Below, in pieces: positions 27,901-38,100 of a DNA stretch of 54,410 nt. Under the pieces are notes generated by a model, which saw nothing but the letters and a program-made list of their open reading frames with translations, searched no databases and was not told where the DNA came from. The stretch spans positions 1-54,410 of IMG/VR virus record IMGVR_UViG_3300029266_000978, one strand, 5' to 3'. Made by a program: the position numbers and the translations under genes. Within the stretch, counting starts at the first letter, position 1. Every line of letters starts with the position of its first letter. The DNA comes from a virus.

Positions 27901-30354
27901 CCTTGTGAGCATTCTACCGCTACATATAATCAAAAATACATTATTTATATAGAATTAGACAATGAAATAACAGAAGATTGGTTTCCTTTAGTTAATGAAT
28001 GGGATGCCTTGGAAACTGTTTTACCTTCAATTCAAGCACTTGAACCTGTAATATCTGCAGGTAAAAAATTAACTTCTCAAAACCCAGCAATATTTGAAAC
28101 AGAACCGAAAGAAACTGTTGATTTAGATTTATATTATGAAGCTAGTGACTCGTTACCTATAGCTAATTATAATGTAGCAAATCAATCGTTAGCCTGGATG
28201 AATTGTTATTCATATGGTACAGGTGTAGAATCAAATAGGATAAGAGATGATTATAACGCTGTTTTTATAGACAAAGGACCCAAAGTATCTACAGTACTAG
28301 ATGAGCCTTATGCGGCTGAAAGAAGAGGTAGTGGGTTTATATTTTCTCAAATATTTAATTCAACATCAGGTATAAACAGATTAAATCAATTTATACAAGC
28401 ATTGCCTATTACTAAGGATTTAAATCCTATTTATGGTACAATACAAAAATTGCATGCTAGAGATACTGACTTAATAACTTTATGTGAAGATAAATGTTTT
28501 AGAGTATTAGCAAATAAAGATGCTTTATTTAATGCTGATGGTAATGTAAACGTAACAAGTAATAAGGCAGTGCTAGGGCAAACTGTTCCTTATGCCGGAG
28601 ATTTTGGTATATCAAAAAACCCGGAGTCTTTTGCAGATTATGGTTTTAGAGTATATTTTGCGGATAAAAATAGAGGATCTGTAATAAGATTATCAAGAGA
28701 TGGTATAACGGAAATATCTACTAAAGGTATGGATGATTTCTTTTCAGATAACTTAAGATCATCTAAAAACTTAATAGGAAGTTATGACGAGGATAAAGGA
28801 TTATATAACCTTAAGCTTGATAGCGTTAGCCCAGAGTGGAGAACCATATTATCTGCAGACACTGCTTATCAGTTATCTGCTGCTTGCGAAACACCTTTAA
28901 CACCTTTTGATGCAAAAGAATCATTTCCCACTACAATATCTTTTAAAGAAACAGTTAACGGATGGACAAGTAGAAAATCATTTTTACCTGAAAGCGGTAT
29001 ATCTTTAAATAATATATACTATACTTTTAATAAAGGTTTAGTGTGGGAACATAATATAAACAATGTATACAATAACTTTTATGGTATTCAATACTTAAGT
29101 TCTTTTAATGTTGTTATAAATGAAATGCCTAATGTAGTAAAAGGCTATGCTACTTTAAATTATACCGGTACAAATTCAAGAGAATTAGAATACGAATATA
29201 ATAATCAATGGTATTCTATAGCTGAAATTAACGCAAATCAAAGTATACCTACTTCTACTCAAGTAAAAAAAGAAGGCTGGCGCGTTGATTATGTTAGAAC
29301 AAACCTTGAATCTGGAGAAGTAAAAGAATTTGAAAATAAAGAAGGTAAATACTTTAATTATATAAAAGCATTAAAAGTATGTAAAACAGGTGATGGTATT
29401 GGTAATAGTGCAGTAGAAGCTGATCCTCAAGATTATTTGTTAACTGTAACTATTGATCCAGCATGTAGCAGCTCCGGTGGTTCTGTGCCAGATACATTAA
29501 TATCCGGGTTTTATTTATGGTCATATCCAAAATTAAATTCAGTGGATATACGTCCTGATACTCCTCAAAATGCTAAATGTAATATTGAAGCTTATTACGA
29601 TTTAAGGAATCAAGATTATACTGATGTACTTGTTGGCGATTTGCAACTTAAATATATTTCTACAGTTGGTTTAATTGTTGGAGCGGTGTTATATGATAAT
29701 AACACGTTATTACCTGCAATTACAACTTCAGGAATGACTATATTGTACAATGGAGCAACAACATTAAGTAATGCTTCTTTAGACGCAAATAACTCGCTGG
29801 CTGTGCCTAATACATATAAATTAATAACTATAAATGCTGCCGGTACAATTACAAGTATAATACAGTATAACACTTTAGCTGCATGTATTGGAGATCCTAC
29901 TTATTCATTAAGAGGAACAGCGGGAGTAAATGATCCTAGTGTACCACATTTATTTTTTAGTATACCAGTTGTTACAAGTGCGGCGTTAGTTTGCTCAATA
30001 AAAGGGTTTATGACTTCATGGTTAGCCCTTGATCCAGAAACACGCTCAGGTGGTCAATGGAGTGTTCCAACTTCTTATTGGTATAGCCCTGCTAATTTTG
30101 TTGTAGGCACACAATTATATAGCAAATTGTCAAATGGCACTTTTGCTAAAAAGAATGTAAATAGTTCAGGTAATCCTGGCTACAGTAGAAAAGAAGTTTA
30201 TAATTTAGCTACGGGAAGCGTTATGCCTTTTGGAAGTACATGGACTGTTGAAGCAAATAAACCTGACAATAATACGGTAATAGTTACTACAAATGGTACA
30301 GGAATTATAACAGCAATAGAAATATATAATACTTTTAGTTACACTTGCTCATAA
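24922..30354 (+). CDS. Tail stabilization / tail-hub protein (propeller-like)
   Basis: 1810 residues. The start MPEFVHVFQAGRMNKDLDERLVPNGEYRDALN is characteristic of podovirus stabilization proteins (T7 gp12/P22 gp10-like role), which bind beneath the connector ring and carry spikes or fibres. Propeller-like strands recur (EKIYWFIASD, EDFIFWTDDQ, TYQAGVVYIDAYGRETPVF, GFRVYFADKNRGSVIRLSRDGI). It is unusually long: the last 350 residues after about 1450 are additional beta modules with paired Cys (VTIDPACSSS, FSYTCS), probably adhesin-like. It is in the connector-to-tail gene order. Confidence 0.75.
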   Translation: MPEFVHVFQAGRMNKDLDERLVPNGEYRDALNLDLANSENGNVGSLQNIKGTLERRGQLGGREWSGSYIDALSNPVCIGSIRNDVSEKIYWFIASDSISTIAEYNQTTKSIAPVIVDTLNILKFTKDYLITGINIIEDFIFWTDDQTEPKKININKFKTGSTDFLTHTKIPKYISDQQTYLENLNGQPNFTEADITVIKISPLAAPIITASASKHGPNIPGTGLLPVSTTMAVPATINFTYVENVSLDPLSRVPLDTYGQYLVNIANSPTFYAASSIPNWNGEITFVVNTIPTAWVASDIIELEADFTTEFFTNYKYTISLKLTAVNNTTITGQIQAISNDILTFRNSNENIIVYSWDAILVEEAPMFEYVFPRFAYRWKFIDNEYSCFSPFSEVAFVGGKFEYLSSDGFNEGMTNNIRLLEIGNLAWDSQEVVELDILFKESNTQAVYRVETLKRSDFAVLPSTFQVETELIGAVVEANQILRPWDNVPRAAKSQEIIGNRIVYGNYLQNYDVGTTTLNLTNTPTNHPAIADPTKIQFPFPSVKSIRTYQAGVVYIDAYGRETPVFTSKQGSIKIDVVDSNKTNKLTISPSNVAPSFATHYKFFIKEISTEYYNLALDRFYEAEDGNVWLSFPSSERNKVDEETYLILKKQHDTNKQVLGLNRYKIISIEAEAPEFISTFDTVITSSIVEQKTTVEVGFLSLNFEGPTSDINLDFGASLNGNKVRFTSGASVSDIYDVAVSRTSNPNGAQTKIDYNLVLDRALGPDAAFLANIAVGADYTVTILEDEVKNKPEFAGRFFAKVQRNFAFDTNVIASFAAMPVQYSILDEFVADRGRNYNNNAGLPDSFLYADVGARSTVPGCGNHAPALKVLGWNGGIGHSITNTNYSPDANKLGNFQPPTRGSRKFGVIYAGGKAGGTGEFVNQMFGSSSVSQYEGGNWAASTATPDGFLSPGAAIRFQNKVDGAYSQVYNVVVAISQRSYRGRRTIQEFLGPCEHSTATYNQKYIIYIELDNEITEDWFPLVNEWDALETVLPSIQALEPVISAGKKLTSQNPAIFETEPKETVDLDLYYEASDSLPIANYNVANQSLAWMNCYSYGTGVESNRIRDDYNAVFIDKGPKVSTVLDEPYAAERRGSGFIFSQIFNSTSGINRLNQFIQALPITKDLNPIYGTIQKLHARDTDLITLCEDKCFRVLANKDALFNADGNVNVTSNKAVLGQTVPYAGDFGISKNPESFADYGFRVYFADKNRGSVIRLSRDGITEISTKGMDDFFSDNLRSSKNLIGSYDEDKGLYNLKLDSVSPEWRTILSADTAYQLSAACETPLTPFDAKESFPTTISFKETVNGWTSRKSFLPESGISLNNIYYTFNKGLVWEHNINNVYNNFYGIQYLSSFNVVINEMPNVVKGYATLNYTGTNSRELEYEYNNQWYSIAEINANQSIPTSTQVKKEGWRVDYVRTNLESGEVKEFENKEGKYFNYIKALKVCKTGDGIGNSAVEADPQDYLLTVTIDPACSSSGGSVPDTLISGFYLWSYPKLNSVDIRPDTPQNAKCNIEAYYDLRNQDYTDVLVGDLQLKYISTVGLIVGAVLYDNNTLLPAITTSGMTILYNGATTLSNASLDANNSLAVPNTYKLITINAAGTITSIIQYNTLAACIGDPTYSLRGTAGVNDPSVPHLFFSIPVVTSAALVCSIKGFMTSWLALDPETRSGGQWSVPTSYWYSPANFVVGTQLYSKLSNGTFAKKNVNSSGNPGYSRKEVYNLATGSVMPFGSTWTVEANKPDNNTVIVTTNGTGIITAIEIYNTFSYTCS

Positions 30355-30365
30355 AATAATATAAT

Positions 30366-32309
30366 ATGCCAATAACAATTAATAATTATAATTTTACATC
30401 GGTAATATACCAGGTGGGTGAGTTTACTCCCGTATATATTGAATTCCCAACAGCCGTAATTACTATAAAGCCAAATGCAGGCTATACTGCTACATCCGCG
30501 GATTTTTCTTTAGATGCAAGCTTTTCTGATCCGGCTGTACAAACTGTAGTATTTGCTCAATCGGGATTAAATGTAACGTGTACCGTAACTTTTAAGACTG
30601 GTTTTATAATGCCTGCAAATAATTATAATATTCCATTATGTATTGTTGGCGATGCTGCAGTTAGTCTTATAACTATAGCCGGAACATTTACTTCTACAGT
30701 AGGAACTAATGTAACACCTGTAAGTCAAACAGCTGTCGTTTATAATGATTCCGGAGCATTTGGAGAAACTGATGCTTTGTTTTCAAAAACATATACCGCT
30801 GCTACAGGTTATTATTTAAAAAATCCTTCTGCTAATATTGTTACAGGTAATCAAGCTAACTATACAGTTGTTCAAACACCTACATATGACGCGGCAGGTA
30901 ACTTAACTGTTTATGCTTTAAATTGTAGTTACACATATCCTATTAATAATGTAGCGGGAGATTTTATAGATATAAAAATACCTTCAGATCTTATATTTGT
31001 GCCTGCTCAAGAAATAACATCTTACTTATTTGATACCTCCCAGGTTTCTTTAGGAGGGGCTCAAAGAGTATTAACATTGTACGGAGATTCTGGGGCTGTG
31101 TTTACAGTGCTTGTAACAGATACTTCTGGTAATTCTTACAATGCTGAATTAAATGCTACTATGGGTATTACTGGGGTTTATACAACAACAATAGTTTTTC
31201 CAGATATAACAGGAGCAACAGCTAATACTGTCTATACGATTACATTATCTGGAGATCTTGCATCTGGCTTTCCTCAAACTAATCCTATAATATTAACTCA
31301 ATATGCTATTAACCCAACTATATCTATAGCGGGGTCATCGAGCGTTGGGGTTACTGGCTTTACAACATTTACTAGGCAAGGTACTGCTTTTGCGTCTCCA
31401 GTAAACACATTTATGACAGCCTCTTGGCCGTTAACCATAGCTTCCCCTAGCACTATAACTTATGATGGTGATATTGAAATGGATGACTTTTTGTTTACGC
31501 AAGGATTAGGTATTGACCCTACTGTTGTTACAAGTGTAACAAATTCATCTACAATAACTTTGGTTAATGCTACCGGTATACTTGTAAATGATGAATTTAA
31601 TCAACTAGTATCAGGAGGCGATTCTGCACCTTTTCAATTTAAAGTTACGGGAGTTGCTGGAAATGTATTAACAGTAAGCCCAAATATTACAATTGCAGCA
31701 GGAGGTGTATTAGAAGTATATAGAACAAAAGGTAATATTATAGACGGTGCAACAATTACAGCTACTCAAGTTAATGCTCAAAGTGTTACAATAGCCTTGT
31801 CTGTTCAAGTAGTTGAATTTGGAGAAGCAGATGTTACTTTTACTCTTAATTTAGATAATGTAATAAATAAAGTAGGTACTACTTTGGTGGCTTTACAGGC
31901 GGGATATAATGCTTTAAATAGTTCTACGGCTTGTTGCGGTACCACTGCTACATACTATTTTAATTCTACTAGTTTTCAAACAGCTACGCTAATATACACT
32001 AATTCTGGAGGCACAATTTTAGCTCCAGCAGGATTTTATGCTACATCAGTAGGTCATAGATATTGGAATGGATCAGCCTTTACAACAACTACAACAACAC
32101 CTTGCCCTAGTTGCTTTGTTTCTTTAGAATTATGTTATGCTACAACACAAAACACTTTATGCTGTGGAACTGCTACTTCTGTAAATGTATTTGTAGGAGC
32201 TGGTGAAACATTCCTTAATAATAACGGATTATTTAGTAATCAAGCATTAACAATTGCTGCAGCAAACGGATTTTATAGCGATAATATAACATGTCAACCT
32301 CAACCTTAA
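30366..32309 (+). CDS. Beta-rich tail protein with Cys-rich C-terminus
   Basis: 647 residues, mostly Thr/Val/Ser-rich beta strands as in phage fibres or spikes. A C-terminal module has STACCGTTATYYFNS, TTTPCPSCFVSLELC and NTLCCGTATSVNVFV, ending in TCQPQP. The CCGT and CPSC motifs recur in the next gene and look like a shared cysteine module. There is no signal peptide. Likely a virion adhesin or tail appendage attached to the preceding hub protein; the receptor is unknown. Confidence 0.6.
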   Translation: MPITINNYNFTSVIYQVGEFTPVYIEFPTAVITIKPNAGYTATSADFSLDASFSDPAVQTVVFAQSGLNVTCTVTFKTGFIMPANNYNIPLCIVGDAAVSLITIAGTFTSTVGTNVTPVSQTAVVYNDSGAFGETDALFSKTYTAATGYYLKNPSANIVTGNQANYTVVQTPTYDAAGNLTVYALNCSYTYPINNVAGDFIDIKIPSDLIFVPAQEITSYLFDTSQVSLGGAQRVLTLYGDSGAVFTVLVTDTSGNSYNAELNATMGITGVYTTTIVFPDITGATANTVYTITLSGDLASGFPQTNPIILTQYAINPTISIAGSSSVGVTGFTTFTRQGTAFASPVNTFMTASWPLTIASPSTITYDGDIEMDDFLFTQGLGIDPTVVTSVTNSSTITLVNATGILVNDEFNQLVSGGDSAPFQFKVTGVAGNVLTVSPNITIAAGGVLEVYRTKGNIIDGATITATQVNAQSVTIALSVQVVEFGEADVTFTLNLDNVINKVGTTLVALQAGYNALNSSTACCGTTATYYFNSTSFQTATLIYTNSGGTILAPAGFYATSVGHRYWNGSAFTTTTTTPCPSCFVSLELCYATTQNTLCCGTATSVNVFVGAGETFLNNNGLFSNQALTIAAANGFYSDNITCQPQP

Positions 32310-32312
32310 AAA

Positions 32313-32642
32313 ATGGCTCAAAAACAATATAGACAACAATCAGGATCTACGCTAGGACTTTTATCAAATTGCCCTAGTTGTTCACCTCAAACTTCATATT
32401 CAGCAACAGCTTGTTCAAGTAGTGCAACTTATAACATACACAGAACAAATGGATTTAATGGAAGTCAATCAATATTATTATCGCAGACTTATAATATAGG
32501 GGATGTTGTTTATGTTAAAGCATCTGCTATTGCTCCAATAATTTGTGCTACTATTACGGGAATAAATAGTTCAGCACCTAGTTATTTTATAGATGCAGTT
32601 TCTGGACCTTGGAACAATTGTGCTAGTTGCGTAACACCTTAA
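32313..32642 (+). CDS. Small Cys-rich tail-associated protein
   Basis: 109 residues, four bases after the previous gene. LLSNCPSCSPQTSYSATACSSSATYNI, IICATITG and a final NNCASCVTP give seven Cys, several in CxxC pairs. The sequence resembles the C-terminal module of the 647-residue protein upstream, as if it were a free-standing copy. CxxC pairs could bind metal or form disulfides outside the cell. A small fibre-tip or decoration protein is a reasonable guess. Confidence 0.55.
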   Translation: MAQKQYRQQSGSTLGLLSNCPSCSPQTSYSATACSSSATYNIHRTNGFNGSQSILLSQTYNIGDVVYVKASAIAPIICATITGINSSAPSYFIDAVSGPWNNCASCVTP

Positions 32643-32651
32643 AATATAAAT

Positions 32652-32981
32652 ATGGCAAATATAACTTTAACGTTTACAAACGCTTTACCGGAAGGTATTC
32701 AAGTAGGAGATATAGCATGGTATTTAGATGCTTCAACTAACTTAGAGGTTCAAATGGGACCAATAACATCAATAACAATTAGTCCTATTACAATAGTAAT
32801 TAATGCTCCAGCGGGTGTAATTCCTCCAGCAGCAGCTGATTTTATATTCTATGTAAAAAATCCTATAGGTGTTGTAAGTTCTTTAAAAGGATACTATGCT
32901 GAGGCTCAATTTGTAAATGAATCAACTAAATATGCTGAATTGTTCTCTGTAGGTACCGAAATATTTGAGAGCAGTAAATAA
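32652..32981 (+). CDS. Small conserved tail-region protein
   Basis: 109 residues. Beta-rich first part (ITLTFTNALPEGIQVGDIAWYLD, ITSITISPITIVINAPAGVIPP) and a C-terminal signature SSLKGYYAEAQFVNESTKYAELFSVGTEIFESSK that I recall as a recurrent ending of small virion proteins in marine phages. No catalytic motif. It ends just before a repeated intergenic element. Role unknown; structural by location. Confidence 0.6.
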   Translation: MANITLTFTNALPEGIQVGDIAWYLDASTNLEVQMGPITSITISPITIVINAPAGVIPPAAADFIFYVKNPIGVVSSLKGYYAEAQFVNESTKYAELFSVGTEIFESSK

Positions 32982-32982
32982 T

Positions 32983-33002
32983 ACGTAATAATAAAACTAT
33001 AA
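32983..33002 (+). promoter_or_regulatory. Repeated intergenic element, copy 2
   Basis: ACGTAATAATAAAACTATAA differs from copy 1 (6580-6599) at a single base and again falls directly after a stop codon. The next gene begins 11 bases later, the first of the three internal virion protein genes. A related shorter form, AATAATAAAACTATG, lies immediately before the gene at 33682. It may be a late promoter or leader motif. Confidence 0.35.
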
Positions 33003-33013
33003 AACTTAATTAA

Positions 33014-33667
33014 ATGATAGGACAAATAGTAGGTGGTCTTACCGGAATAGCTAGCGGAATAATAGGTAGCGGAAAAAGAAAGCGTGAACAACGCGCTGCT
33101 CAGACAGATTACAATAATAGAAAAAGTCAATTTGAAAACTTAGATACGTCTAATGTTTATGAAGGTATGGAAAATACTATGGAGGATCTTACCGTTAATC
33201 AAGGTGCTGCACAATTTGCTGCCGAACAATCTAATCAAGGATTGTCTAATGTTATGTCAGGACTTCAGGGTGCTGCAGGTGGATCTGGAATTGCTTCTTT
33301 AGCTCAATCATTAGCTGGGCAACAACAAGCACAAACAAGACAAGCTTCACTGGATATTGGAAGACAAGAACAAGGTAACCAAGCAGCAGAACGTAAACAA
33401 GCTGGAAATATACAATTGTACGAAAGAAAAGGTGAATTAATATCTAGAGATGCAGAAAAAGATAAAACGGAAACATTATTAGGTATGTCGCAACAAAGAT
33501 TAGGTGCGGCAAATAAAGCAAGACAAGATGCTACTAATGATATAGTAGGAGGTGTTACCGGAGTAGTTGGTGCAACATTAGGAGGATTTGCTTCTGGAGC
33601 AATTGATAAAGGTGGTGCTTTTGGAGAATTTTTAGGCGCACCCGGAGGTTCTGCAAGTGGCCCATAA
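33014..33667 (+). CDS. Internal virion protein candidate (small)
   Basis: 217 residues. A Gly/Ile-rich hydrophobic start (MIGQIVGGLTGIASGIIGSG) is followed by a basic patch KRKREQRA, long Gln/Ala-rich helices (LAQSLAGQQQAQTRQASLDIGRQEQGNQ) and a second Gly-rich membrane-like stretch (IVGGVTGVVGATLGGFASGAI). This layout matches the small ejection/internal core proteins of podoviruses (T7 gp14-like role), which enter the host envelope with the DNA. It is the first of three adjacent genes of increasing size. Confidence 0.65.
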   Translation: MIGQIVGGLTGIASGIIGSGKRKREQRAAQTDYNNRKSQFENLDTSNVYEGMENTMEDLTVNQGAAQFAAEQSNQGLSNVMSGLQGAAGGSGIASLAQSLAGQQQAQTRQASLDIGRQEQGNQAAERKQAGNIQLYERKGELISRDAEKDKTETLLGMSQQRLGAANKARQDATNDIVGGVTGVVGATLGGFASGAIDKGGAFGEFLGAPGGSASGP

Positions 33668-33681
33668 TAAATAATAAAACT

Positions 33682-35124
33682 ATGAATATAAATTTAGTAA
33701 AAGGCGCTGCACTATTAGGCCAGAGTAAAGAATCTACCTGGGGAGATCGTGCTCAAGCTGTAGCAAAAGAAACCGGACAAGAGTTAGCTATAATGACTGC
33801 TCAAAACATGGCAAAAAAAGCTTTAGTTAATACTAAAGTAGGTGCTTATATAAATTCATTAAACTCTGATATTGATTTAACTCAATTAACAGGAGAACAA
33901 AATTCAGCAGTTTCTAACTATCTAGTAGAAAACAAACAAAAATACGCGGAGTACGCTACTCAAATAGCTAAAATAGATGATCCTTCTTCTGGGAGGTACA
34001 TGGAGCTTAGAGATAAAATGAATGGTATTCAAAGCAGCTTTTCTAATTTAGCAGGCCAAATGGGTACATATAAAGAAGAAAAAATAGCATACTTAAAAGA
34101 TTTTGATGATCAAAGATTATCTGATGGTAATAAATTAGGTGCTTTGAAAAATGCTGGAGATATATTTACGGATCAAGGCATAATGGGAATAGGTAAAGGT
34201 GGTAACTTAAATTTTTGGAATGAAGAAGATGGCAAATATGCTAACTATGCAACTATTGAAAAGCCTTTCTTAAAAGATTTTGCTTCTGCTGATAAAATTT
34301 TACAGCTAAACGAGAGTGTGTATAGCGCAGGTAAATCTTTAAGTGGTGCTAGGCAAAATATGGTTAGAAATAAATTAAAAAACATGATAAATTCAGGAGG
34401 TAGAGATACATTGTTATCTTTAGCGTCTGATGATTTTTTAATTGAAGGTGGTTTAAATTTAGAAGACCCATCACTTTTTGAACCGGCTAATGAAGATCTA
34501 TTAAGAGAAACAGTTCTTAATAGCTATATGGATGCCATGGTAGATAGTGCTGCTCAAGGTGCTGCTGAAAAAAGACCAGCAAATAGTGGAAGCGGAAGAA
34601 GAGGAAGCAAGACTGGTTTTAGTGGAGCTTTGAATGATGAAATTGATTTATCAGGTCCTGTTATTAATAAGGCAATGGGATTCTCTGAATTAGCAAATGA
34701 AACTCCTGGTATTGATAAAAACAATAATATAGTTAATCAAATAAATGCTATAGATCCTACAGCTAAATCAAACCCTTATATTAGTAGAGATAGAATGCTT
34801 ACTCGATGGATGGTAGGAAATGATTTTGATGATGATGAAATGGAAGAGGCTGATGTAGAGTTTACTAAAGAATACGGTAATGCTCAAATATTTAAATTTA
34901 ATGCCGCAAATCCTGCAGATTCTTATGGAACAAATATAGATGTAAACAACCCTCAAGCTTTATATGAATTTTACATACAGAATTCCGGCTTCTCTGGTAA
35001 AGCTCAAAACTATCATTTAGGTCAATATGAAACTTACAAAGGTAGAGGCAGTAAGCAAGAAAAGAATAACGAAGAAGTAATAGTTGAAGAAGAAAAAATA
35101 GAATCACCAGGTAACTTCGGTTAA
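33682..35124 (+). CDS. Internal virion protein candidate (medium)
   Basis: 480 residues, mainly helical. It opens MNINLVKGAALLGQSKESTWGDRAQAVAKE and continues with Gln/Lys-rich helices, an acidic segment (GNDFDDDEMEEADVEF) and an acidic C-terminal tail. It is not recognised by motif. It is placed between a small and a giant internal-type protein, the same three-gene order as T7 gp14-15-16, which suggests a middle ejection-tube component. The assignment rests on order and composition. Confidence 0.55.
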   Translation: MNINLVKGAALLGQSKESTWGDRAQAVAKETGQELAIMTAQNMAKKALVNTKVGAYINSLNSDIDLTQLTGEQNSAVSNYLVENKQKYAEYATQIAKIDDPSSGRYMELRDKMNGIQSSFSNLAGQMGTYKEEKIAYLKDFDDQRLSDGNKLGALKNAGDIFTDQGIMGIGKGGNLNFWNEEDGKYANYATIEKPFLKDFASADKILQLNESVYSAGKSLSGARQNMVRNKLKNMINSGGRDTLLSLASDDFLIEGGLNLEDPSLFEPANEDLLRETVLNSYMDAMVDSAAQGAAEKRPANSGSGRRGSKTGFSGALNDEIDLSGPVINKAMGFSELANETPGIDKNNNIVNQINAIDPTAKSNPYISRDRMLTRWMVGNDFDDDEMEEADVEFTKEYGNAQIFKFNAANPADSYGTNIDVNNPQALYEFYIQNSGFSGKAQNYHLGQYETYKGRGSKQEKNNEEVIVEEEKIESPGNFG

Positions 35125-35134
35125 ATTAAATTTT

Positions 35135-38100
35135 ATGGCAGAGAACATTTTAAAAAACATATGGAACGAATTATCTTCAAAAGGTAAAACGGATTCAGAC
35201 TTTGATTCATGGCAAACAAATCTAAATGAAAATGAAGATGTGCAAGCTAATGTATACAATTATTTAAAAGATAACGATTATACAAAAAGCGAATTTAGCG
35301 AATGGAAAAGCAATGCTCTTGTAGCAAAGACAAACGACTCTGCAAGTGCGAATCCAAGTGTGGAGTCAGGAAAAAAAGATACGGGATTCAAATCGGAAAA
35401 TACTTTATCGGATTCACCTATTGAAAAAAATACTTGGTTAGAAAACTTTTTAGGCGAAAAAGAAGATGCTGAAGACAAACTGTTTGGTCTTGTTGATTTT
35501 GTTAGTGATACATATAGAGCTGTAAAAAGCGGAATATCTACAGGAGCAAGTGTTGATGAATCTTTTGACTTATTTAATAAGGGCAGTAATATGTCTGATC
35601 AAGAAGTTGAGGATTTAATAATAGCAGGTAGACGAGTAGAAAACGCAGGAATGTCTAAAGAGCAACTTGAAGCTTCCGCTAAAATGGCTAAACTAAAGGA
35701 AGAAGGCTACACAGGCATGGGTGCTTTTATGGGTGCTTATTGGGATAATCCTTCCGCTTTAACTAGCATGTTTGTTTCTTCTCTTTCTATGATGGCTGCC
35801 AGTTTTATAGATAGCGGCGAGGTTAGAGCTAGTTCCGCAGCAGGATCAGGAGCAGGAGCCACAGCAGGTGCAGGTGCAGGTGCGGGAGTTGGAGCATTAT
35901 TTGGCGGTGTTGGTGCATTACCTGGAGCAGCAATAGGTGCTAAGCTAGGAGCAGTAAGTGGAGCTATGAGTGGAATTACCGCTGCTATGGAAACAGGTCT
36001 TACAACCGCTCAGCTTCTTCAGGAATCGGCTGAAGAAACAGGTGTCGAGTGGGGGGCTATGGATGATAAGCAAAGAATAGCTTATGTAAGGGAACTTACT
36101 TCTGATAAAGAAAGATTTAATGATATAACAAACAAAGCTTTAGCAAGAGGTTTGACAATAGGAAGTGTTGATTTTGCAGTTAACATGGCTACTTTTGGAA
36201 CTGGAAAACTTGTTTTTGGAGCGGTAAGTAAAAGTGCAGCAAGTGCTTTAACAAAGCCAATAACAGGATTAGCCGCTGGTTCTGTTGAAACAGTAGGATC
36301 AGGTTTTGGTGAATATTTAGGTCAAAAAGCTGCTGGTCAAGAATATAACTTTGAGGAAATTGCTTTAGAAGCTTTCGCTGATAAATCAGCAACAATCGTA
36401 ACGGCTGTTAAAGGCATGAAAAAAGGCAATCCTTCTTATTCTATTAACGGGCAAAAAATGAATGGTAAGCAAATGTCCGATGCTTTAAAAATTATGGACG
36501 ATTTGTCTTATGTAAAAGCTGACATTAAAATTGATGATTCTCCAGCTGTACAAAAAATAGTAGACAATAGAAGACAAAACATATCTGCAGATCAACAAGT
36601 AGATAGTAGGATAAATGATGTAAAGGATAGAACAGAAGCTATAAAGTTAACAAAAGAATACGATAAATTAAAAGGCAATAGAGAAGGTAATAAAACTAAG
36701 CTTGCACAAATACAAGAAAAGCTTACTATTATTTCAGATAAATATACTAATTCACAGATTGATGCAACAATAGATCAAAGACAGAAAGCTGTTGCTGAAG
36801 CTGTTGAAACTAAATTTGAAGAAAGTTTTAATAAAAATGTTAAAGCTCTTACAGATGCTCAAGAAGAAATAGGCGTAGAGCCTGTGGTTTTTGAAAATGA
36901 TGAATCTTTTTATAGTGAAACATCTAAAGAATTAAATATTACTGAAGAATATTTAAAAGAAAATGCTGTTGATGGTATATTTGTTGGGAACGGTAAAGTT
37001 TATATAAATAAAGCGCAAGCTAAAAGAAGTATAAATATTGCAACTGGAAACACAGGCGCAATATCCGTTGCAAGTCACGAAGTATTGCATCCTATATTTA
37101 ATGCTTTAATTGGAGGAGCTAAAACGCAAGGAGAATTTGTTAAGCAGTTTAGAACAAGAATGACTGGTAAACAAAAAACTTATGTTGACGCGCAATTAAA
37201 GGAAAGAGGATATACTAAAGAGGTTACAGGTATTGAGCTTATGAATATTTTTTCAGATGGTATAATTAAAAATGAAATAACATACGATCAAACATTCTTT
37301 GAAAAGTTAGGTGATAATATTATAAGATTATTTAAAGGGCAAGGCTTTGATAAATTATCTTTTGATAACGGTAAAGAAGTATATAACTTTCTTAAAGAGT
37401 ATAATACAAGTATAAAAGCTGGTAAATTAAGTGACAAAGCTATATCTACTATAAAGAAAGCTGAAGTTGAAAAGAAAACTAAAGTTGCGGATGCTAAGCT
37501 ATTACAAGAAGAACAATTTTCAAAAACATTAACACCTGAGCAAAGCGCTGAAACATCAGCCGATATAGCTAACATTAAAAAATTAGCAGAAGAAAATGCG
37601 GCGTTGGCTAAAAAGTATAATAAGGAACCTATAAAATCTCCTAAGCAAACTAGATTAGAACAGAAAGTTTTATCAAGCATTAAAGAAATCATAGACAAAG
37701 TTGTTACAAATAGAACAAAAGCTTTATATGATCCTATTGCAGATGATGCAAAACGAAATGTAACTAGAGATTCATTTAAAGAATCTATGCGTAGTGACAT
37801 TGAAGCTATGGTTTTGAACGAGTATAATGGTTCTCAGGAATTAGAAAAATTTATAGTAAACAGAAGTTACTTAAGAGCAAACGATTTAGCTAAAAGATTA
37901 GGTATTGAATCTCAAGAAGACGGAGGTATAAAATCTGATGTAGATTCCGCTAAAAATATAACTAACACAAAAGATGAACAAACAATTGATCGTAGTGGTA
38001 CAGTAGAGCGTGGCCAGGCTACATTTGATGAGCTTGATATTGTTGATGATAAACTTATATCAGAAATAGAATCAGAGTTAGATAGAGAGCTTAAAACACG

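Noticed and set aside
37288-37800. 170-residue minus-strand frame in the giant internal protein
   Set aside because: Antisense shadow with low-complexity Ser/Leu composition and no leader.
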